A stretch of 64,000 nt of DNA, taken from assembly GCF_000426625.1 (NCBI RefSeq), contig NZ_KE384547.1:790986-854985 (forward strand), given 5' to 3'. Shown piece after piece: positions 24,433-33,099 of this stretch. The notes beneath the pieces are model-generated. The model did no database searches, was not told where the DNA came from, and worked only from the letters and a program-made list of their open reading frames with translations. A program made the translations under genes and the position numbers. How positions within the stretch are numbered: the first letter of the stretch is position 1; every line of letters begins with the position of its first letter. This stretch comes from Psychrilyobacter atlanticus DSM 19335. GTDB lineage: Bacteria > Fusobacteriota > Fusobacteriia > Fusobacteriales > Fusobacteriaceae.

Positions 24433-25448
24433 TTATTAAAATTATAGATACTTTTTTTCATGATCCATAGAAAGAATGGTGCTCCTAAAAACGATGTGAC
24501 AATCCCTACTGGAAGTTCATTGGGAGCCATTACTACCCTGGAAAAGGTGTCGGCCAGAGTGAGAAAAAATCCACCTAGAAATATAGATACTGGTATAAGA
24601 ACTCTATGTTTAGAACTTGTTAATTTTCTTGAAATATGAGGAATAATAAGACCGATAAATCCTATTACACCACTTATGGAAACTAAGATTCCTGTCAACA
24701 GAGTAGATGTAAGTATAATTATAATTCTTATCTTATTGGTATTGACACCTAAAATCTTAGAACTTTCCTCTCCTAAAAGTAAGATATCCAATTCACGATT
24801 AAAAAACATAGTTATTCCAAAGACAATCACGAGTAAAGTGGTCAAAAGATAGATAGACGACCATTTGGCTCCACTTAAACTACCAACAATCCAAAATAAC
24901 GCTGTATACAGATCTCCATTTTGGGCAGAGAAAGTTATAAAAGTAGTGATAGATGAAAACATGGAGGAGATAGCAATTCCTGTAAGAACCAGTTTGGTAG
25001 AACTATAATTTCCGCCTATATTAGCGATTCTGAAAACCAAGACAGCAGCTGTAACAGCTCCTAAAAATGCCATAAATGGAGTACCTAAACCACCGATGTT
25101 AAAACCTATGATAAGGGATAAAACTGCACCTGTTGAAGCCCCACTGGAAACTCCTAAGATATATGGGTCAGCAAGGGAATTTTTGGTAAGGGCCTGCATG
25201 AGAACACCGACCAAGGATAACCCTCCGCCTACTAAGAATGCTAAAAATATACGAGGTAACCGCAGTTTTAATAAGATTGTTTCTAAATTTGGATTCCAAG
25301 TTGCATCAAACACGTTGTGGTTTGTAATGGAATTAGTGAGAATTTTTAGTGTAATCAAGGGGTTTATCTTTATTACTCCGCTGGATAAAGCGAAAATTAT
25401 AGTTAAAATTCCTAAAGATAGAAAGATAAGAAAAGTTTTTAATTTCAT
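24429..25448 (-). CDS. FecCD/BtuC family ABC permease
   Basis: Inner-membrane permease of 339 residues with about ten hydrophobic segments. Family landmarks are RLPRIFLAFLVGGGLSLVG, QALTKNSLADPYILGVSSGA (the early FecCD box) and GFIGLIIPHISRK near the C-terminus, which contacts the ATPase. It forms the channel for a B12 or iron-chelate importer with the ATPase downstream. AAGGAG precedes the ATG. About 410 bases with divergent control sequences separate it from the riboswitch-controlled receptor. Confidence 0.92.
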   Translation of the reverse strand: MKLKTFLIFLSLGILTIIFALSSGVIKINPLITLKILTNSITNHNVFDATWNPNLETILLKLRLPRIFLAFLVGGGLSLVGVLMQALTKNSLADPYILGVSSGASTGAVLSLIIGFNIGGLGTPFMAFLGAVTAAVLVFRIANIGGNYSSTKLVLTGIAISSMFSSITTFITFSAQNGDLYTALFWIVGSLSGAKWSSIYLLTTLLVIVFGITMFFNRELDILLLGEESSKILGVNTNKIRIIIILTSTLLTGILVSISGVIGFIGLIIPHISRKLTSSKHRVLIPVSIFLGGFFLTLADTFSRVVMAPNELPVGIVTSFLGAPFFLWIMKKSIYNFNK

Positions 25449-25665
25449 GGGAGGGACTCCTTTTTTAATTTATAATATTACATTAATACTAAGATAGATT
25501 CATAAAAATGTCTAGAAATTCTTTTTAATAATCTCTTATTCCTAACTCTTCACCTTCTTTTAGTGAATTTTAACTACAATTTAACCAGTAATTAACAAAT
25601 AGTACGGAATGTGTGGAAAATACTAGAAAACTATAATTAATTTTTTTTAATAAAGTTGTAATATC

Positions 25666-25694
25666 TTGACATTTTTTTTTATAATTTGTAAACT
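25666..25694 (+). promoter_or_regulatory. Promoter for the BtuB-like receptor
   Basis: TTGACA, 17 bases, then TAAACT, directly upstream of the cobalamin aptamer. A TATAAT at 25680 is only 8 bases from the -35 and was not used. Confidence 0.6.
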
Positions 25695-25711
25695 AAGGAC
25701 GAAGAGAATTA

Positions 25712-25838
25712 AAATAGGGAAACTAGTGCGAATCTAGTACAGCCTTCACTACTGTAGAAGTGGACGAAACCATCATAACCACTGGGTATGATTACCTGGG
25801 AAGGGATGGGAGTAGGAGGAAACTAAGTCAGGATACCT
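25712..25838 (+). promoter_or_regulatory. Cobalamin riboswitch controlling the BtuB-like receptor
   Basis: Conserved aptamer blocks in order: ATAGGGAA, GTGCGAATC, TACAGCC with CACTACTGT, a CCACTGGG arm, GGGAAGGGATGGGAGTAGGA and AAGTCAGGATACC. The aptamer ends about ten bases before the AAAGGGGAG ribosome binding site of the receptor, which points to control of translation. The CCCGC of the core box is diverged here (GCCTTCAC), more than in the copy at 48-196. Confidence 0.92.
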
Positions 25839-25861
25839 AATCTGGAAAAGGGGAGAAAGAG

Positions 25862-27835
25862 ATGATAAAAAGAGCAGGGGTTTTAGCCCTAATTTTGGCG
25901 TGTACAGTTTATGCCGAGGATTTAAATGAGGAGCAGTTTTTTGAGGATAGTGGAGTAATAAGATTAGAGGAAACAACGATATCCGGAGACGGGTTTGAGA
26001 ATACGATAAGAGATACACCTAAAAATATCACCATAGTTACTGCACAGGATATTAAAGAAAGCGGAGCTAAAAATGTAGTAGAAGCTGTAAAATCAGTTCC
26101 CGGAGTAAAAGTAAGTGAGGGGACGGGGAAAACAGGAGTAATAGATATCAGAGGGCAGGGAGCCAACACTCAAATGAATACAGCTATTATTGTAGATGGG
26201 GTAAAGATGAATCCTATCGATATGTCGAGTTTTAACCTATACAGCATCCCTATTGAGACAGTAGAAAAGATAGAGATAATCCCAAGTGGAGCATCTGTAG
26301 TCTATGGAGATAATACTGTAGGAGGAGCTATAAATATCATCACTAAAAATGGTAAAGGAAAAGACAGCTTGACCCTTCAAGTAGAAGGTGGATCATATGA
26401 GAATTATAATGGTAATCTTGGATTTAATACCACAGTGGATAAATTTAAAATTTTTGGAAATGTTACAGGAAAAACGACAGATGGGTATAGGGAAAATGGA
26501 TATTTAAGATCACAAGATGTCATGGTAGGAACAAAATATCAGATAAACGATGCCAATGCTTTAACTTTAAAATATGACTATCATAAGGATCATATGGGAT
26601 TTCCTGGATCGTTATCAAAAGATCAAACAGATGATGACAGGACACAAGCTAGTTCACCAGATGATTGGGGGAAAAATGAATCTCATAGATTTAACCTGGG
26701 GTATAATTATAAGAAGGACAATTTAGAGATAATAAATAATACAACTTATTATACTAAAAATTACAATTCTTATATGACTTATGGTTCTACATCAACATAT
26801 AGTAATAGTGATGCTAAAACAGAAAATATTTCAAATGATTTCAAGGTAAAATATAACACAGACAGAAATAAATTTATTGCTGGGTTTGATTTATTAAATG
26901 GTGATTTAGATAATAAAAGCAATGGGTTGGAGAGTGATTATTCAAATTGGCCAACTATTACAACAAAACCTTTTTCTAGAGAAGGAAAAGTCAAAAAAGA
27001 AAGTATAGGTGGATTTATATCAGATACTTACAGTCTTACAGATGACCTTGATTTTACAGGGGGAATCAGACAGCAGTATACAAAGTTTGATTATTCAAAT
27101 TACGAAGATAAAAAATATAACACAACTGTATATGATCTAGCATTAAACTATAAATATTCAGAAACAGGTTCGACTTTTATCAGTTATGGAACTGATTTTA
27201 GAACCCCTACAACAGATGAGCTTGTGACATATGGGGTTTATAACCCAGATTTAAAACCTCAGACTGGAGAAAATTTTGAGATCGGAGTAAAGGATTATAT
27301 TGCCGAGACCTTTGTAAGTGCATCTGTATTCCATAAGATAATAAAAGATGAGATATATTACAATTCTAGTAAAAAGATTAATAGTAACTATGATGAAGAC
27401 AATAAAAAGATAGGGTTTGAGTTGTTAGCAGAAAGGAAATTCATGAAAAACTTAACTTTAACTACATCTTATTCATACTTACAGTCAGAGATTGATGGTG
27501 GAGAAAATAAGGGAAATAAAACTCCAGGAGTACCAGAAAATAAATTTTCTATAGGGGCTAAATATGATTTTACAGAAAAGTTAAAATCTAACCTATTGTT
27601 AAATTACGTAGGTAGTTCATATAGTTTTTATGATGAAAAAAATGAAAAAGATAAAGTAGAGGCATACACTACTTTAGATTTCAACCTATCATATAAGATA
27701 AATGATTCATTTGATATCTATGGGGGAATCAAAAACTTAACTGATGAAGAATACAATGAATATGTGGATTCATATGGTTATTACTATCCAGCACCGGAAA
27801 GACAATACTATGTAGGATTCAGATATACTATGTAA
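25862..27835 (+). CDS. btuB: TonB-dependent receptor, BtuB-like
   Basis: Outer-membrane gated channel of 657 residues. A signal peptide (about 1-18) is followed by a TonB-box-like VIRLEETTIS segment, a plug domain (about 45-160) with ITIVTAQDIKESGAKNVVEA and IRGQGANTQMNTAIIVDG, then a 22-strand barrel ending in YYVGFRYTM. The shape and size match BtuB or siderophore receptors. The cobalamin riboswitch directly upstream is the main reason to call it a B12 receptor. A terminator follows, and then a short PduO-like gene. Confidence 0.92.
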   Translation: MIKRAGVLALILACTVYAEDLNEEQFFEDSGVIRLEETTISGDGFENTIRDTPKNITIVTAQDIKESGAKNVVEAVKSVPGVKVSEGTGKTGVIDIRGQGANTQMNTAIIVDGVKMNPIDMSSFNLYSIPIETVEKIEIIPSGASVVYGDNTVGGAINIITKNGKGKDSLTLQVEGGSYENYNGNLGFNTTVDKFKIFGNVTGKTTDGYRENGYLRSQDVMVGTKYQINDANALTLKYDYHKDHMGFPGSLSKDQTDDDRTQASSPDDWGKNESHRFNLGYNYKKDNLEIINNTTYYTKNYNSYMTYGSTSTYSNSDAKTENISNDFKVKYNTDRNKFIAGFDLLNGDLDNKSNGLESDYSNWPTITTKPFSREGKVKKESIGGFISDTYSLTDDLDFTGGIRQQYTKFDYSNYEDKKYNTTVYDLALNYKYSETGSTFISYGTDFRTPTTDELVTYGVYNPDLKPQTGENFEIGVKDYIAETFVSASVFHKIIKDEIYYNSSKKINSNYDEDNKKIGFELLAERKFMKNLTLTTSYSYLQSEIDGGENKGNKTPGVPENKFSIGAKYDFTEKLKSNLLLNYVGSSYSFYDEKNEKDKVEAYTTLDFNLSYKINDSFDIYGGIKNLTDEEYNEYVDSYGYYYPAPERQYYVGFRYTM

Positions 27836-27838
27836 GAA

Positions 27839-27871
27839 AAAAAACCTCAGAAATTTATTTTCTGAGGTTTT
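27839..27871 (+). terminator. Terminator after the BtuB-like gene
   Basis: AAAACCTCAGAAA pairs perfectly with TTTCTGAGGTTTT around a five-base loop. Confidence 0.85.
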
Positions 27872-27889
27872 ATCTGTTGGAGGGAGAAA

Positions 27890-28360
27890 ATGTTAAAAAT
27901 AAATTATGTAATAGAAGCCAAGGGCGTTATAGATGAATTAAATTGCCATCTGGGAAAAGCAGCAGCTATAGCTAAAATCGATCTGCCAGAAGTAGTGGAA
28001 GAGATAATTGAAATTCAAAGAAATAATTTTATGGTGAGTTATTCTCTAAACAATGAAACTAAAATAAAAAGGGAAAAGGTTGATTTTTTAGAAACAAAAG
28101 AAGAGGAATATAGAAAAATAGTAGGAGGATTCACCGGATTTATCCTTCAGGGAGGAAGTCTGTTAGGAGCGGAAATTCATATTGCCAGAGCAGTAAACAG
28201 GAGATTATTTAGACAAGTGACTTATTGCAGTGCTACAGGAATAGATATAGATAGTGTGATTTTTGATTATTTAAATAAATTATCGAGTTATCTATTTACC
28301 CTTTCAAAATATATAAATCATAGATTAGGTGTAGAAGAGATAAAAGTTTATGAGGATTAA
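27890..28360 (+). CDS. Short PduO-like cobalamin adenosyltransferase homologue
   Basis: 156 residues that align with the helical bundle of PduO-type ATP:cob(I)alamin adenosyltransferases: GVIDELNCHLGKA, FILQGGSLLGAEIHIARAV and FDYLNKLSSYLFTLSKY. Two functional parts are missing. The N-terminal ATP-binding loop (usually Y-T-R-x-G-D-x-G) is absent, and the usual R-R-A-E-R helix reads RRLFR. No frame upstream encodes the lost part, as a terminator is there. It may be an adenosyltransferase-derived B12 binder or chaperone rather than an enzyme (inference). TTGGAGGGAG is the ribosome binding site; it follows the B12 receptor. Confidence 0.75.
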   Translation: MLKINYVIEAKGVIDELNCHLGKAAAIAKIDLPEVVEEIIEIQRNNFMVSYSLNNETKIKREKVDFLETKEEEYRKIVGGFTGFILQGGSLLGAEIHIARAVNRRLFRQVTYCSATGIDIDSVIFDYLNKLSSYLFTLSKYINHRLGVEEIKVYED

Positions 28361-28372
28361 AAATAAAAAAGT

Positions 28373-28401
28373 TTGACAAAATAAAAATAAAATTATATAG
28401 T
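28373..28401 (+). promoter_or_regulatory. Promoter of the trp operon
   Basis: TTGACA, a 17-base spacer and TATAGT, about 30 bases before the leader peptide start. Confidence 0.85.
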
Positions 28402-28432
28402 GATTGTAATAAAATTTAAAGAGGAGATAGAG

Positions 28433-28528
28433 ATGATTAGATTTACTTGGTGGTGGAAAAGTGATAATTCAACAAATAAAATAGCTTTGACACGTGGACC
28501 AGGTTTAGGTAATAAATCGATCTATTAA
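28433..28528 (+). CDS. trpL: trp operon leader peptide (WWW)
   Basis: A 31-codon frame with GAGGAG ahead of the ATG encodes MIRFTWWWKSDNSTNKIAL and a short tail. Three consecutive tryptophan codons at positions 6-8 are the hallmark of a leader that senses charged tRNA-Trp by ribosome stalling. It lies between a strong promoter and a mutually exclusive hairpin set before trpE. The peptide itself probably has no other job. Confidence 0.93.
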   Translation: MIRFTWWWKSDNSTNKIALTRGPGLGNKSIY

Positions 28529-28591
28529 TTTTTATATATAAAATTTAATTTTTTAAAATTAACGGCCTGTTCACTATGAGCAGGTTTTTTT
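28446..28591 (+). promoter_or_regulatory. trp attenuator with alternative pairings
   Basis: Segment 1, CTTGGT (28446-28451, over the Trp codons), can pair with segment 2, ACCAGG (28498-28503). Segment 2, CAGGTT (28500-28505), can instead pair with segment 3, GGCCTG (28564-28569). Segment 3, CCTGTTC, pairs with GAGCAGG (28578-28584) to form a terminator. A ribosome stalled at the Trp codons would free segment 2 and block the terminator. Confidence 0.85.
28566..28591 (+). terminator. First trp attenuator terminator
   Basis: CCTGTTC/GAGCAGG stem (one G-T), five-base loop, then seven T. Confidence 0.88.
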
Positions 28592-28610
28592 GTTATATTT
28601 TTCTAAGGGA

Positions 28611-28642
28611 AAGCCTATTCATAATGAGTGGGCTTTTTTTTT
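28611..28642 (+). terminator. Second, tandem trp leader terminator
   Basis: AAGCCTATTC pairs with GAGTGGGCTT (two G-T) around a five-base loop and runs into eight or more T. It lies only 20 bases after the first terminator and gives a second stop before trpE. Confidence 0.85.
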
Positions 28643-28689
28643 ATAAATTTATAGATGAATTAGATGAAAAGTAAAAAAGGAGGGGTAAG

Positions 28690-30087
28690 GTGGAGAAGAA
28701 AAAGCAGATGAAAGTTTATACAAAAATAATAGCGGGAGACACAGAAACACCGGTGACTATTTTTAAAAAGTACGTAGGAGACAGGGTGGGGTTGCTCCTA
28801 GAAAGCAGGGACAATGAAAAAGGTAGATATTCATTTATAGCTAAAAATCCATTTAGAAGATTGAAAAGTTTTGGGGATGAATATGAGTTAGATGGTGAAA
28901 AGATAAAAAAAGATGGAAAAAAGTTTATGGAAATTGTAGAGGGACATATAAAAGAATATTCCTTAGAGGATGATGAAAGTGTGTATATCGGAGGAGCCTA
29001 TGGAACTATAGGATATGATACAGTCAGGGAATATGAAGAATTATTGGATGAAAACCTGGATAATATTGGGACTCCAGATTCAGATTTGATGTTTTTCAAA
29101 GAAGGGATTGTATTTGATCATTTTCATCAAAATCTTATATTCACGGTGATAGAGACACCGGATAGAGAGGGAGGATTAAGAACAGACATTAAATTTCTGG
29201 AGATAGAAAAAATATTAGAAAATAACCTAGATATGAAATTAGAATCTAAAAAAAAGATGGAAGCTGAAGGAGAGTTAAAAGGAAATACCACAAAGGAAGA
29301 GTTTATGGAAAATGTAGAAAAAGCACAAAAATATATCTATGAAGGGGATATATTTCAGGTGGTTTTGTCACAGAGGTGGGAGATGGAGACAAAGGAAAAA
29401 CCATTTGATCTATATAGAAAATTGAGGATTACAAACCCATCGCCATATTTATTTTATATAAATTTTGGTGATTATCAGATAGCCGGGAGTTCCCCTGAGA
29501 TGTTAGTAGAAGTGAAAGAAAATAAAATATATACCTGTCCCATAGCAGGAACAAGGAGAAGAGGAGAAAATTTAGAAGAGGATAGAATTTTGGCGACCGA
29601 TCTAATAAATGATGAAAAAGAGGTGGCAGAACATGTAATGTTGGTGGATCTAGCTCGAAATGATGTGGGAAAAGTTTCTAAGATAGACAGTGTAGAAGTA
29701 ACTCAATTTATGAAGGTGCAAAATTATTCCCATGTGATGCATCTGGTTTCATTAGTTGAAGGGAAGAAAAAAGAAGAAGAAACAAACTTTTCTGTACTAT
29801 CCTCCATCCTGCCGGCGGGAACATTATCAGGAGCTCCAAAGGTAAGAGCTATGGAAATAATAGAGGAATTAGAAAAAAGTAGAAGGGGAATATATGGAGG
29901 AGCAGTGGGATATTTTTCCTATGGGGGAAATATGGATACCTGTATAGCTATTAGGACTATGGTTATAAAAGATGAAAAGATATATTTACAGGCAGGAGCA
30001 GGTATTACAGGAGACTCTGTTCCAGAAAATGAATATGAGGAATGTAAGAACAAAATAAGAGCTTTGGTAACGGCAATTAATCGATAA
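28690..30087 (+). CDS. trpE: Anthranilate synthase component I
   Basis: Turns chorismate into anthranilate with ammonia from TrpG, the first step of tryptophan synthesis. At 465 residues it is normal. LLESRDNEKGRYSF is the tryptophan feedback site. The chorismate-binding domain carries GDIFQVVLSQR, AGSSPEML, CPIAGTRRRG, HVMLVDLARND and PAGTLSGAPKVRAM. Start is GTG at 28690 after AGGAGGGG. It heads trpEGDCFBA, with 12 bases to trpG. Confidence 0.97.
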   Translation: MEKKKQMKVYTKIIAGDTETPVTIFKKYVGDRVGLLLESRDNEKGRYSFIAKNPFRRLKSFGDEYELDGEKIKKDGKKFMEIVEGHIKEYSLEDDESVYIGGAYGTIGYDTVREYEELLDENLDNIGTPDSDLMFFKEGIVFDHFHQNLIFTVIETPDREGGLRTDIKFLEIEKILENNLDMKLESKKKMEAEGELKGNTTKEEFMENVEKAQKYIYEGDIFQVVLSQRWEMETKEKPFDLYRKLRITNPSPYLFYINFGDYQIAGSSPEMLVEVKENKIYTCPIAGTRRRGENLEEDRILATDLINDEKEVAEHVMLVDLARNDVGKVSKIDSVEVTQFMKVQNYSHVMHLVSLVEGKKKEEETNFSVLSSILPAGTLSGAPKVRAMEIIEELEKSRRGIYGGAVGYFSYGGNMDTCIAIRTMVIKDEKIYLQAGAGITGDSVPENEYEECKNKIRALVTAINR

Positions 30088-30099
30088 TAGGAGGAATTA

Positions 30100-30672
30100 A
30101 TGATAATTTTAATAGATAATTACGATTCATTTACATATAATCTATATCAGTATTTAGGAAGGTTTGAAAAAGATATAAGAGTTTTCAGAAATAATGAGAT
30201 AAGTGTAAAGGAGATAGAGAAGCTCAATCCAGATAAGATAGTTATATCTCCAGGACCTAAAACTCCTAAGGAAGCAGGAATATGTATAGAACTTATAAAA
30301 AAGTTGTATAAAAAATACCCTATCATGGGCATATGTTTAGGGCATCAAGCTATAGGAGAGGCATTTGGTGGAACAGTATCTTATGCCAAGGAGATATTTC
30401 ATGGGAAATCATCTAAAATAGTTCATTCAGAAGATGGGATATTCAACGAAATAACCCAAAACACACAGGTAGCAAGGTATCACTCATTGGCTATTCTAGA
30501 AGAAACATTAAATGAAGAGCTGAAGATAATAGCGAGAACTAATGACGGTGAGATAATGGCTGTGAGACATAAAAAATATGAAGTTATAGGATTACAATTT
30601 CATCCTGAATCTATCTATACACCTGAAGGAATGAAAATGATTGAAAATTTTGTTGTAGGAGGACATATATGA
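30100..30672 (+). CDS. trpG: Anthranilate synthase component II (glutamine amidotransferase)
   Basis: Class I glutamine amidotransferase of 190 residues that supplies ammonia to TrpE. The catalytic triad is visible: cysteine in MGICLGHQAIGEAFGG, then histidine and glutamate in GLQFHPESIYTPEG. IVISPGPKTPKEAG forms the oxyanion region. It is a stand-alone TrpG, not fused to TrpD. The stop overlaps the trpD start by four bases. The same subunit could also serve folate synthesis in genomes with one copy. Confidence 0.96.
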   Translation: MIILIDNYDSFTYNLYQYLGRFEKDIRVFRNNEISVKEIEKLNPDKIVISPGPKTPKEAGICIELIKKLYKKYPIMGICLGHQAIGEAFGGTVSYAKEIFHGKSSKIVHSEDGIFNEITQNTQVARYHSLAILEETLNEELKIIARTNDGEIMAVRHKKYEVIGLQFHPESIYTPEGMKMIENFVVGGHI

Positions 30673-31679
30673 TTAAGATTATGGAAAAATTAATCAGAGG
30701 TGAAAATCTTACAGAATCCCAGATGAACTATGCAATGACAGAAATAATGGAAGGGAGAGTAAGTGAAATTCATATAACCAGCTTTTTAACGGCTCTGAGG
30801 GTAAAGGGGGAAACTTCGGAGGAGATAAGTGGTGGAGCTAAGGTTATGAGGGAAAAAGCGGTACCGATAGATTTTGGAGATCGATATACTGTGGATACCT
30901 GTGGAACAGGAGGAGATGGTGTAAATACATATAATATTTCTACAGCATCAGCTTTTGTATTAGCTGCTGGAGGAGTGTCAGTGGTAAAACATGGTAACAG
31001 ATCGGTATCCAGCCAATGTGGAAGTGCAGATGTACTGGAAACTTTGGGAATAAATATAGATATAAGTTCAAAAAAGGTAAAAGAGTGTGTAGAAAAGATA
31101 GATATTGGATTTTTATATGCTCCTGTCTTTCATAGCTCTATGAAATATGCAGGTTCAGTCAGAAAAGAGCTGGGATTTAGAACCATATTCAATATGCTGG
31201 GACCCCTTACAAATCCTGCTAGAGCCAATGGGCAGGTATTGGGAGTATTCCATGAAAATTTGACCGAACTTATGGCAGAAGCTATGAAAAAAATAGGAAC
31301 TGAACATGTATTGGTTGTTCATGGGGTGGATGGAATGGACGAAATAACAGTAACCGATAAAACTAAAGTAAGTGAATTAAAAGATGGAAAAATCAACACC
31401 TATTATATAAAACCAGAGGATTTTGAAATAAAAAGAAGATCTAAAGAAGAATTAAAAGGGGGAACTCCGAAAGAGAATGGAGAGATAATAAGGGGAATAT
31501 TTAAGGGCAGTATTACAGGAGCAAAAAAAGATATATTGATCCTAAACAGTGGAGCAGCTCTCTATGTCGGAAAAAAAGTATCTTCTATTAAAGAGGGAGT
31601 ACAGATGGCCAGGGAGATAATTGAAAGCGGGAAAGCCCTTAGTAAATTAGATGAATTGATAGAAGTGACTAATAAATAA
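30669..31679 (+). CDS. trpD: Anthranilate phosphoribosyltransferase
   Basis: Joins anthranilate with PRPP. The 336-residue length fits. Motifs: VDTCGTGGDGVNTYNIST (PRPP and metal), VVKHGNRSVSSQCGSAD, and FRTIFNMLGPLTNPA. ATG at 30669 overlaps the trpG stop. Gene order trpE-G-D-C-F-B-A is the complete pathway from chorismate to tryptophan. Confidence 0.97.
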   Translation: MIKIMEKLIRGENLTESQMNYAMTEIMEGRVSEIHITSFLTALRVKGETSEEISGGAKVMREKAVPIDFGDRYTVDTCGTGGDGVNTYNISTASAFVLAAGGVSVVKHGNRSVSSQCGSADVLETLGINIDISSKKVKECVEKIDIGFLYAPVFHSSMKYAGSVRKELGFRTIFNMLGPLTNPARANGQVLGVFHENLTELMAEAMKKIGTEHVLVVHGVDGMDEITVTDKTKVSELKDGKINTYYIKPEDFEIKRRSKEELKGGTPKENGEIIRGIFKGSITGAKKDILILNSGAALYVGKKVSSIKEGVQMAREIIESGKALSKLDELIEVTNK

Positions 31680-31693
31680 AAAGAAGGTGAGAT

Positions 31694-32473
31694 ATGATCT
31701 TAGACAACATAGTAGAAAAAAAGAAGATGAGGTTGAAAGAATTAAATTTGGATATAAAGTTATTGAAAGAAAAGGCTGAAAACACAAGATCCAGATCTAG
31801 TTTTATAAATGCACTAAAAAAAGAAGGGTTATCTATAATTGGGGAAGTAAAAAGAGCATCTCCATCTAAGGGTCTGATAAAAGAAAATTTTGACCCGCTG
31901 GAATTAGCTGTAGAATATGAAGAATGTGTAGATGCAGTATCTGTACTGACAGAGGAAAGTTTCTTCCTGGGAAGTCCAGAATATTTAAAAAAAATAACAT
32001 TAGAAGTAGAAATACCTGCTCTGAGGAAAGATTTTATAGTAGACGAGGTTCAAATATATGAAGCGAAAATATTAGGAGCTTCAGCAATACTTTTAATAAC
32101 AGTGATTTTAGATGAAAAGATATTGAAAAAATTTATAAAAACAGCTGAAAGTTTGGGGATGGATGCTCTGGTAGAGGTACATACAAAGGAGGAAGTTGAG
32201 ACAGCCTTGAGGGCAGGTGCTGAGATAATAGGGATAAATAATAGGAATTTAAAAACATTTGAAGTGGACCTAAATACAACGATAGAGTTAGCAAAATTAA
32301 TTCCAAAAGATAGGGTTATAGTGTCTGAGAGCGGGATAAAAGATGAGTTGGATATAAAAAGATTAATTGCAGCCGAGATAGACGGAGTGTTGATTGGAGA
32401 AGTCTTTATGAGGTGTGATGATATAGGCGGATTAGTAGGAAAATTTAAGGATACAGCAAGGGGAAAAATATGA
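31694..32473 (+). CDS. trpC: Indole-3-glycerol phosphate synthase
   Basis: TIM-barrel enzyme of 259 residues that closes the indole ring. Catalytic residues sit in IGEVKRASPSKGLI (lysine), LRKDFIVDEVQIYEA (second lysine and glutamate), and GINNRNLKTFEVDL. The phosphate site is VSESGIK. It is separate from trpF, unlike the enterobacterial fusion, and its stop overlaps trpF by four bases. Confidence 0.97.
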   Translation: MILDNIVEKKKMRLKELNLDIKLLKEKAENTRSRSSFINALKKEGLSIIGEVKRASPSKGLIKENFDPLELAVEYEECVDAVSVLTEESFFLGSPEYLKKITLEVEIPALRKDFIVDEVQIYEAKILGASAILLITVILDEKILKKFIKTAESLGMDALVEVHTKEEVETALRAGAEIIGINNRNLKTFEVDLNTTIELAKLIPKDRVIVSESGIKDELDIKRLIAAEIDGVLIGEVFMRCDDIGGLVGKFKDTARGKI

Positions 32474-33099
32474 CAAAAATAAAAATATGTGGATTACAAA
32501 GAGTGGAAGATATAGAGATGGTGAATAAAAATTTACCTGATTATGTAGGGTTTGTTTTTGCTAATAGTAAGAGAAAAGTTACTAAAGAGAAGGTTAAAGA
32601 ATTAATAGATAGACTGGATAGAAGGATAAAAACTGTAGGAGTATTTGTAGATGAAAAAAGTGAAGATGTAGAAAAGGTGGCAAAATATTGTGGCTTGGAT
32701 ATACTTCAATTTCACGGAGAGGAAACAACAGAATATTGTGATTGTTTTAGAGATCGATATGAGATCTGGAAAGCATTTTCAGTAAGGGATAGAGGTATAG
32801 AAAAAAGACTTATAGAATACAAAAAATATACAGATATTTGTCTTTTAGATGCCTATAATAAAAATGTTAGAGGTGGAAGTGGGAAGGTTTTTAATTGGGA
32901 TTTGATTGAAGGAGTCAGTAAAAAATACAAGATAGCTCTGGCTGGTGGGATAACTCCTAAAAATATATTAGAAGCTGTAGAAAAGGTAGAGCCTTATATT
33001 ATAGATTTGAGTTCAGGTGTAGAAATAGATGGATTTAAAGATGAAGGGAAAATAAAAGAAATTATAAAAAAAATAAGAAGGGGTGGAGAAGATGGATAG
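32470..33099 (+). CDS. trpF: Phosphoribosylanthranilate isomerase
   Basis: A 209-residue TIM barrel that performs the Amadori rearrangement before Trp[13 protein letters not shown] holds the catalytic cysteine, and [19 protein letters not shown] the catalytic aspartate. [12 protein letters not shown] and [13 protein letters not shown] form the phosphate end. It overlaps both neighbours (four bases with trpC, eight with trpB). Confidence 0.96.
   Translation: MTKIKICGLQRVEDIEMVNKNLPDYVGFVFANSKRKVTKEKVKELIDRLDRRIKTVGVFVDEKSEDVEKVAKYCGLDILQFHGEETTEYCDCFRDRYEIWKAFSVRDRGIEKRLIEYKKYTDICLLDAYNKNVRGGSGKVFNWDLIEGVSKKYKIALAGGITPKNILEAVEKVEPYIIDLSSGVEIDGFKDEGKIKEIIKKIRRGGEDG

Noticed and set aside
25666-25685. 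TTGACA with TATAAT after eight T
   Set aside because: The spacing of 8 bases is too short for sigma70; the TAAACT at 17 bases was used.
27836-27889. Frameshifted N-terminus of the PduO-like gene
   Set aside because: The gap is about 50 bases and holds a terminator and a ribosome binding site, so the missing ATP loop is not encoded there.
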